Translations under genes and position numbers: made by a program
The notes under the pieces: model-generated
Told to the model about the DNA's origin: nothing
Seen by the model: the letters and a program-made list of their open reading frames with translations, nothing else
Databases searched by the model: none
Shown: positions 61,656 through 64,000 of the stretch, in pieces
How the letters are laid out: each line of letters opens with the position of its first letter
Position numbering within the stretch: the first letter of the stretch is position 1
From: Aromatoleum evansii
GTDB lineage: Bacteria > Pseudomonadota > Gammaproteobacteria > Burkholderiales > Rhodocyclaceae
NCBI RefSeq assembly: GCF_012910805.1
Contig: NZ_WTVK01000006.1
Location: 1-64,000 of the forward strand
DNA: 64,000 nucleotides
Direction of reading: 5' to 3'

Positions 61656-64000
61656 TCAAGCGCGGGCGAGCCAGCGCCCGAGCAGTCCGTTCAGTTCGTC
61701 GGGCGAGAACGGCTTGCCGAGAAAGTCGTCCATACCAGCCTCTCGACAGCGTTGCAGGCTCTCGTCGCGCTCGCCGGCCGTAAGTGCGACGATCGCCGTG
61801 GGCGTCTGGCCGCGTTCGCGCTCGTGCTCGCGCCATGCCCGACTGGTTTCCCAACCGTCCATGCCGGGCATGCGGCAATCCATCAGCACGAGATCGAGAT
61901 TTGCATCGCTGCGTGCGACTGCGAGCGCCTCTTGCCCCGACGCGGCCACCTTGACCTCGCAGCCCAGCGCTTCGAGCAAACCACAGCTCGCTTCGCGGAT
62001 ACCCGGATCGTCATCGACGAGCAGCACCCGCCCGGTGAACTCCGCCACCGCCGGCGGCTTCACCGCCTCGCGCCGCAGCCACCTGACGAGCGTCGCGAGC
62101 AGGACGTCGCGATCGACGGGCTTCGACAGGTAGTCGTCCATGCCGGCCTCGATGCATTTTTCGCGATCCCCAGTCATCGCGGACGCGGTGAGGGCGATGA
62201 TCGGCGTGCGGCGTGCCGGATCCTCGACCAGACGGATGCGGCGCGTCGCCTCGTAGCCGTCCGTACCCGGCATCTGGCAGTCCATCAGGACCAGGTCCGG
62301 CCTCCATTCATGCACCAGCGCAACGGCCTCGTCGCCGTTGCGGGCCGCCTGCACGACACAGCCGCCGGCGCGCAGATATTCGCCGAGCACCTCCAGGCTC
62401 ACTTCGACATCGTCCGCGAGCAAGACGCGCACACCCGCCAGTCGCGTGGCGACCGCGTGCGGCACCGCTCGCGGCACGGGCGCGGGAAGCGGATCGCCCG
62501 GCAGCAGAGGCAGCTCGAACCAGAATGTGCTGCCCCTGCCCTCGTGGCTATTGACTCCGAGTTCGCCGCCCATCAGTCCCACCAGCTGGCGGCAGATCGT
62601 CAGCCCCAGGCCGCTGCCGCCGAAGGTGCGGGTGGTCGAAGCGTCGGCCTGCGCGAACTTTTCAAAGATGTGCTCCTGACAATGCCTCGGGATCCCGATC
62701 CCGGTGTCGCGCACCTCCACCCGGAGCCGTCCGCCGGCAGCATCCTCCGACTGCCACCCGACGTTCAGGGTCACGCCGCCGGACGGGGTGAACTTCACGG
62801 CATTGCCCAGCAGGTTGTCGACCACCTGTCGTATCCGCACCGGATCGCCCTGCAACAGTGGTGGGACGTCCCCGCTCCAGGAGATCCTGAAGCGCAGGTT
62901 CTTCCGCCCTGCAGCAGCCTCATGGATCAGCGCGACGTCGCCGAACAGCGAACGCGGCTCGAAACTCTCCGGCCGGATCGCGAGCTTGCCGGCCTCGATG
63001 CGCGAAATGTCGAGAATATCGTTGACGATGTCGAGCAGCTGCCGGGCGCTGTCGTTTGCCAGGCGGACGTACCGGTCCTGCGTGTCGGTCAGGGAAGTGT
63101 GACGCAGCAGATCGAGCACGCCCAGGATGCCTGTAAACGGGGTGCGGATCTCGTGGCTCATGTTGGCGAGAAACTCGCTTTTTGCCCTGCTGCACGCCTC
63201 CGCTCGCTCGCGCGCACCGCGCACTTCGGTTTCGGCGGCCTTGCGCTCGGTGACATCGTCGAAGGTCAATACCACACCGCGACCGAGATCCGCGGGATCG
63301 ATCGCCTTGCACGACAGTGCGCACCAGAACACCTCGCCGCTGCGACGCCGCATCTGCGTTTCCATTCGCAGCACTTCGCCTGCCATGAGCCCGGGCAGCG
63401 CCCGGCTGGCAACCTGTTCGTGGGTTGCCGCATCGGGAAACAGGTCCGCCGTCCTGAGGCCGATCAGGCCGCCTTCCGAATGGCCGAAGATCTCGGCCAT
63501 CTGGCGGTTCGCGCGGGTGATGCGGCGGTCAGCAGGATTGCTCGCGTCCACGTAGGCGATGCCGACGGCGGCCGCATCCAGGGTGGTCTGCTGGACGGCC
63601 TCGAGCTGGTCCTTGGCGCGTCGCAGGCCGAGCTCGGCCCGGCGCGCATGCAGCAGGGCCCAGCCGAGCACCCACATGAGCAGCGCGAAACCCGCGATGA
63701 TCGCGCCGATGATCAGCCGCATGCCGTCCATCCGTTCGGCGAGTTGCGCGTTCAGGGAGGACAGCATGCCCCAGCGGTCGAGTTCGGCCGCCTCGAAATC
63801 GTCCGCGAGCCGGTGCACCTCGACGGTGGCCTTGGCAAGAAGCTGGTCCGCGGACTCGCGGTCGAGGAGCGCGACACGTGATACCGCTTCGTGGATCGGG
63901 GCGATACGGGCAAGCAACTCGCGACGCAATCCGGGAGCCTCATCCAGCCCTTCCGCCCCGTAACTCTCGGCAAGCGCGAGCGCTTCCGCAGCCCGAGCGA
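61656..64000 (-). CDS. Hybrid histidine kinase with two receivers (partial)
   Basis: The frame is open to the window end at 64000, so the N-terminus is cut; about 780 residues are visible. From the N side: a helical periplasmic-looking sensor stretch, one membrane helix (LIIGAIIAGFALLMWVLGWA), PAS (LDAAAVGIAYVDASNPADRR), a kinase core (EFLANMSHEIRTPFTGILGV, RDTGIGIPRH, GGSGLGLTICRQ), receiver 1 (LLADDVEVSL, LVLMDCQMPGTDGYEA, YLSKPVD) and receiver 2 (LLVDDDPGIR, LVLMDCRMPGMDGWET, FLGKPFS). There is no Hpt domain, so a separate phosphotransfer protein is expected. Signal and output are unknown. Confidence 0.9.
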   Translation of the reverse strand, partial: ARAAEALALAESYGAEGLDEAPGLRRELLARIAPIHEAVSRVALLDRESADQLLAKATVEVHRLADDFEAAELDRWGMLSSLNAQLAERMDGMRLIIGAIIAGFALLMWVLGWALLHARRAELGLRRAKDQLEAVQQTTLDAAAVGIAYVDASNPADRRITRANRQMAEIFGHSEGGLIGLRTADLFPDAATHEQVASRALPGLMAGEVLRMETQMRRRSGEVFWCALSCKAIDPADLGRGVVLTFDDVTERKAAETEVRGARERAEACSRAKSEFLANMSHEIRTPFTGILGVLDLLRHTSLTDTQDRYVRLANDSARQLLDIVNDILDISRIEAGKLAIRPESFEPRSLFGDVALIHEAAAGRKNLRFRISWSGDVPPLLQGDPVRIRQVVDNLLGNAVKFTPSGGVTLNVGWQSEDAAGGRLRVEVRDTGIGIPRHCQEHIFEKFAQADASTTRTFGGSGLGLTICRQLVGLMGGELGVNSHEGRGSTFWFELPLLPGDPLPAPVPRAVPHAVATRLAGVRVLLADDVEVSLEVLGEYLRAGGCVVQAARNGDEAVALVHEWRPDLVLMDCQMPGTDGYEATRRIRLVEDPARRTPIIALTASAMTGDREKCIEAGMDDYLSKPVDRDVLLATLVRWLRREAVKPPAVAEFTGRVLLVDDDPGIREASCGLLEALGCEVKVAASGQEALAVARSDANLDLVLMDCRMPGMDGWETSRAWREHERERGQTPTAIVALTAGERDESLQRCREAGMDDFLGKPFSPDELNGLLGRWLARA

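Overview
The window is high-GC DNA from a denitrifying betaproteobacterium. The nitric oxide reductase cluster, class I fumarase, acetyl-CoA synthetase, phasin and protein style all fit Rhodocyclales (Azoarcus/Aromatoleum/Thauera-like). The genus is inferred from protein families only; no search was run.

1-10.4 kb is accessory DNA. It holds an ankyrin protein, a TonB-dependent receptor, an outer-membrane channel, a CopK/CzcE metal-binding pair, a His-rich EamA permease and a HupE-related membrane protein. Between them lie decayed genes: a CDF transporter with an internal stop, an HD-GYP remnant, a KfrA-like coiled coil, a LysR tail, a Tn3-type transposase tail and a second, broken copK. It reads as an eroded metal-resistance mobile region.

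10.7-23.4 kb mixes second-messenger genes (a YcgR-like PilZ protein and two diguanylate cyclases) with a hipBA module, a translationally coupled caspase-like peptidase plus alpha/beta-hydrolase pair with Tat-like leaders, an IHF-like protein and a phasin. Fragments of mmsA, an HD domain and zipA are scattered among them.

23.4-33.0 kb is a mobile island. It has two paralogous small proteins, an Xre regulator, an orphan ParS/MbcA-type antitoxin, a long inverted repeat, a large serine recombinase, two tyrosine recombinases and unknown proteins. It abuts the 3' end of a tRNA-Ser(GGA), the likely integration site.

33.1-44.8 kb is a carbon-uptake block: a Na+/solute symporter, a sensor-exonuclease fusion, a receiver-only response regulator, a symporter-histidine kinase of CbrA/CrbS type and a tiny membrane protein in one operon, then acs, and divergent fumarase. 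The likely theme is acetate sensing, uptake and activation feeding the TCA cycle.

44.9-48.9 kb has a secreted Arg/Glu-repeat protein followed by a DUF6502 protein, a DUF5666 protein with GGTGAP repeats and an Arg-Ile-Glu-Arg tail, and an outer-membrane protein: a coherent module of unknown role.

49.0-57.0 kb is the NO reductase cluster norCB-norEFQ-(membrane protein)-(4Fe-4S protein)-norD-dnr, with FNR/Dnr-like boxes before norC and norE. It ends in a GAF-HD-GYP protein and tRNA-Thr(TGT). 58.4-64.0 kb carries a GAF-GGDEF-EAL protein, an adenosine-specific kinase and a hybrid histidine kinase cut by the window edge.
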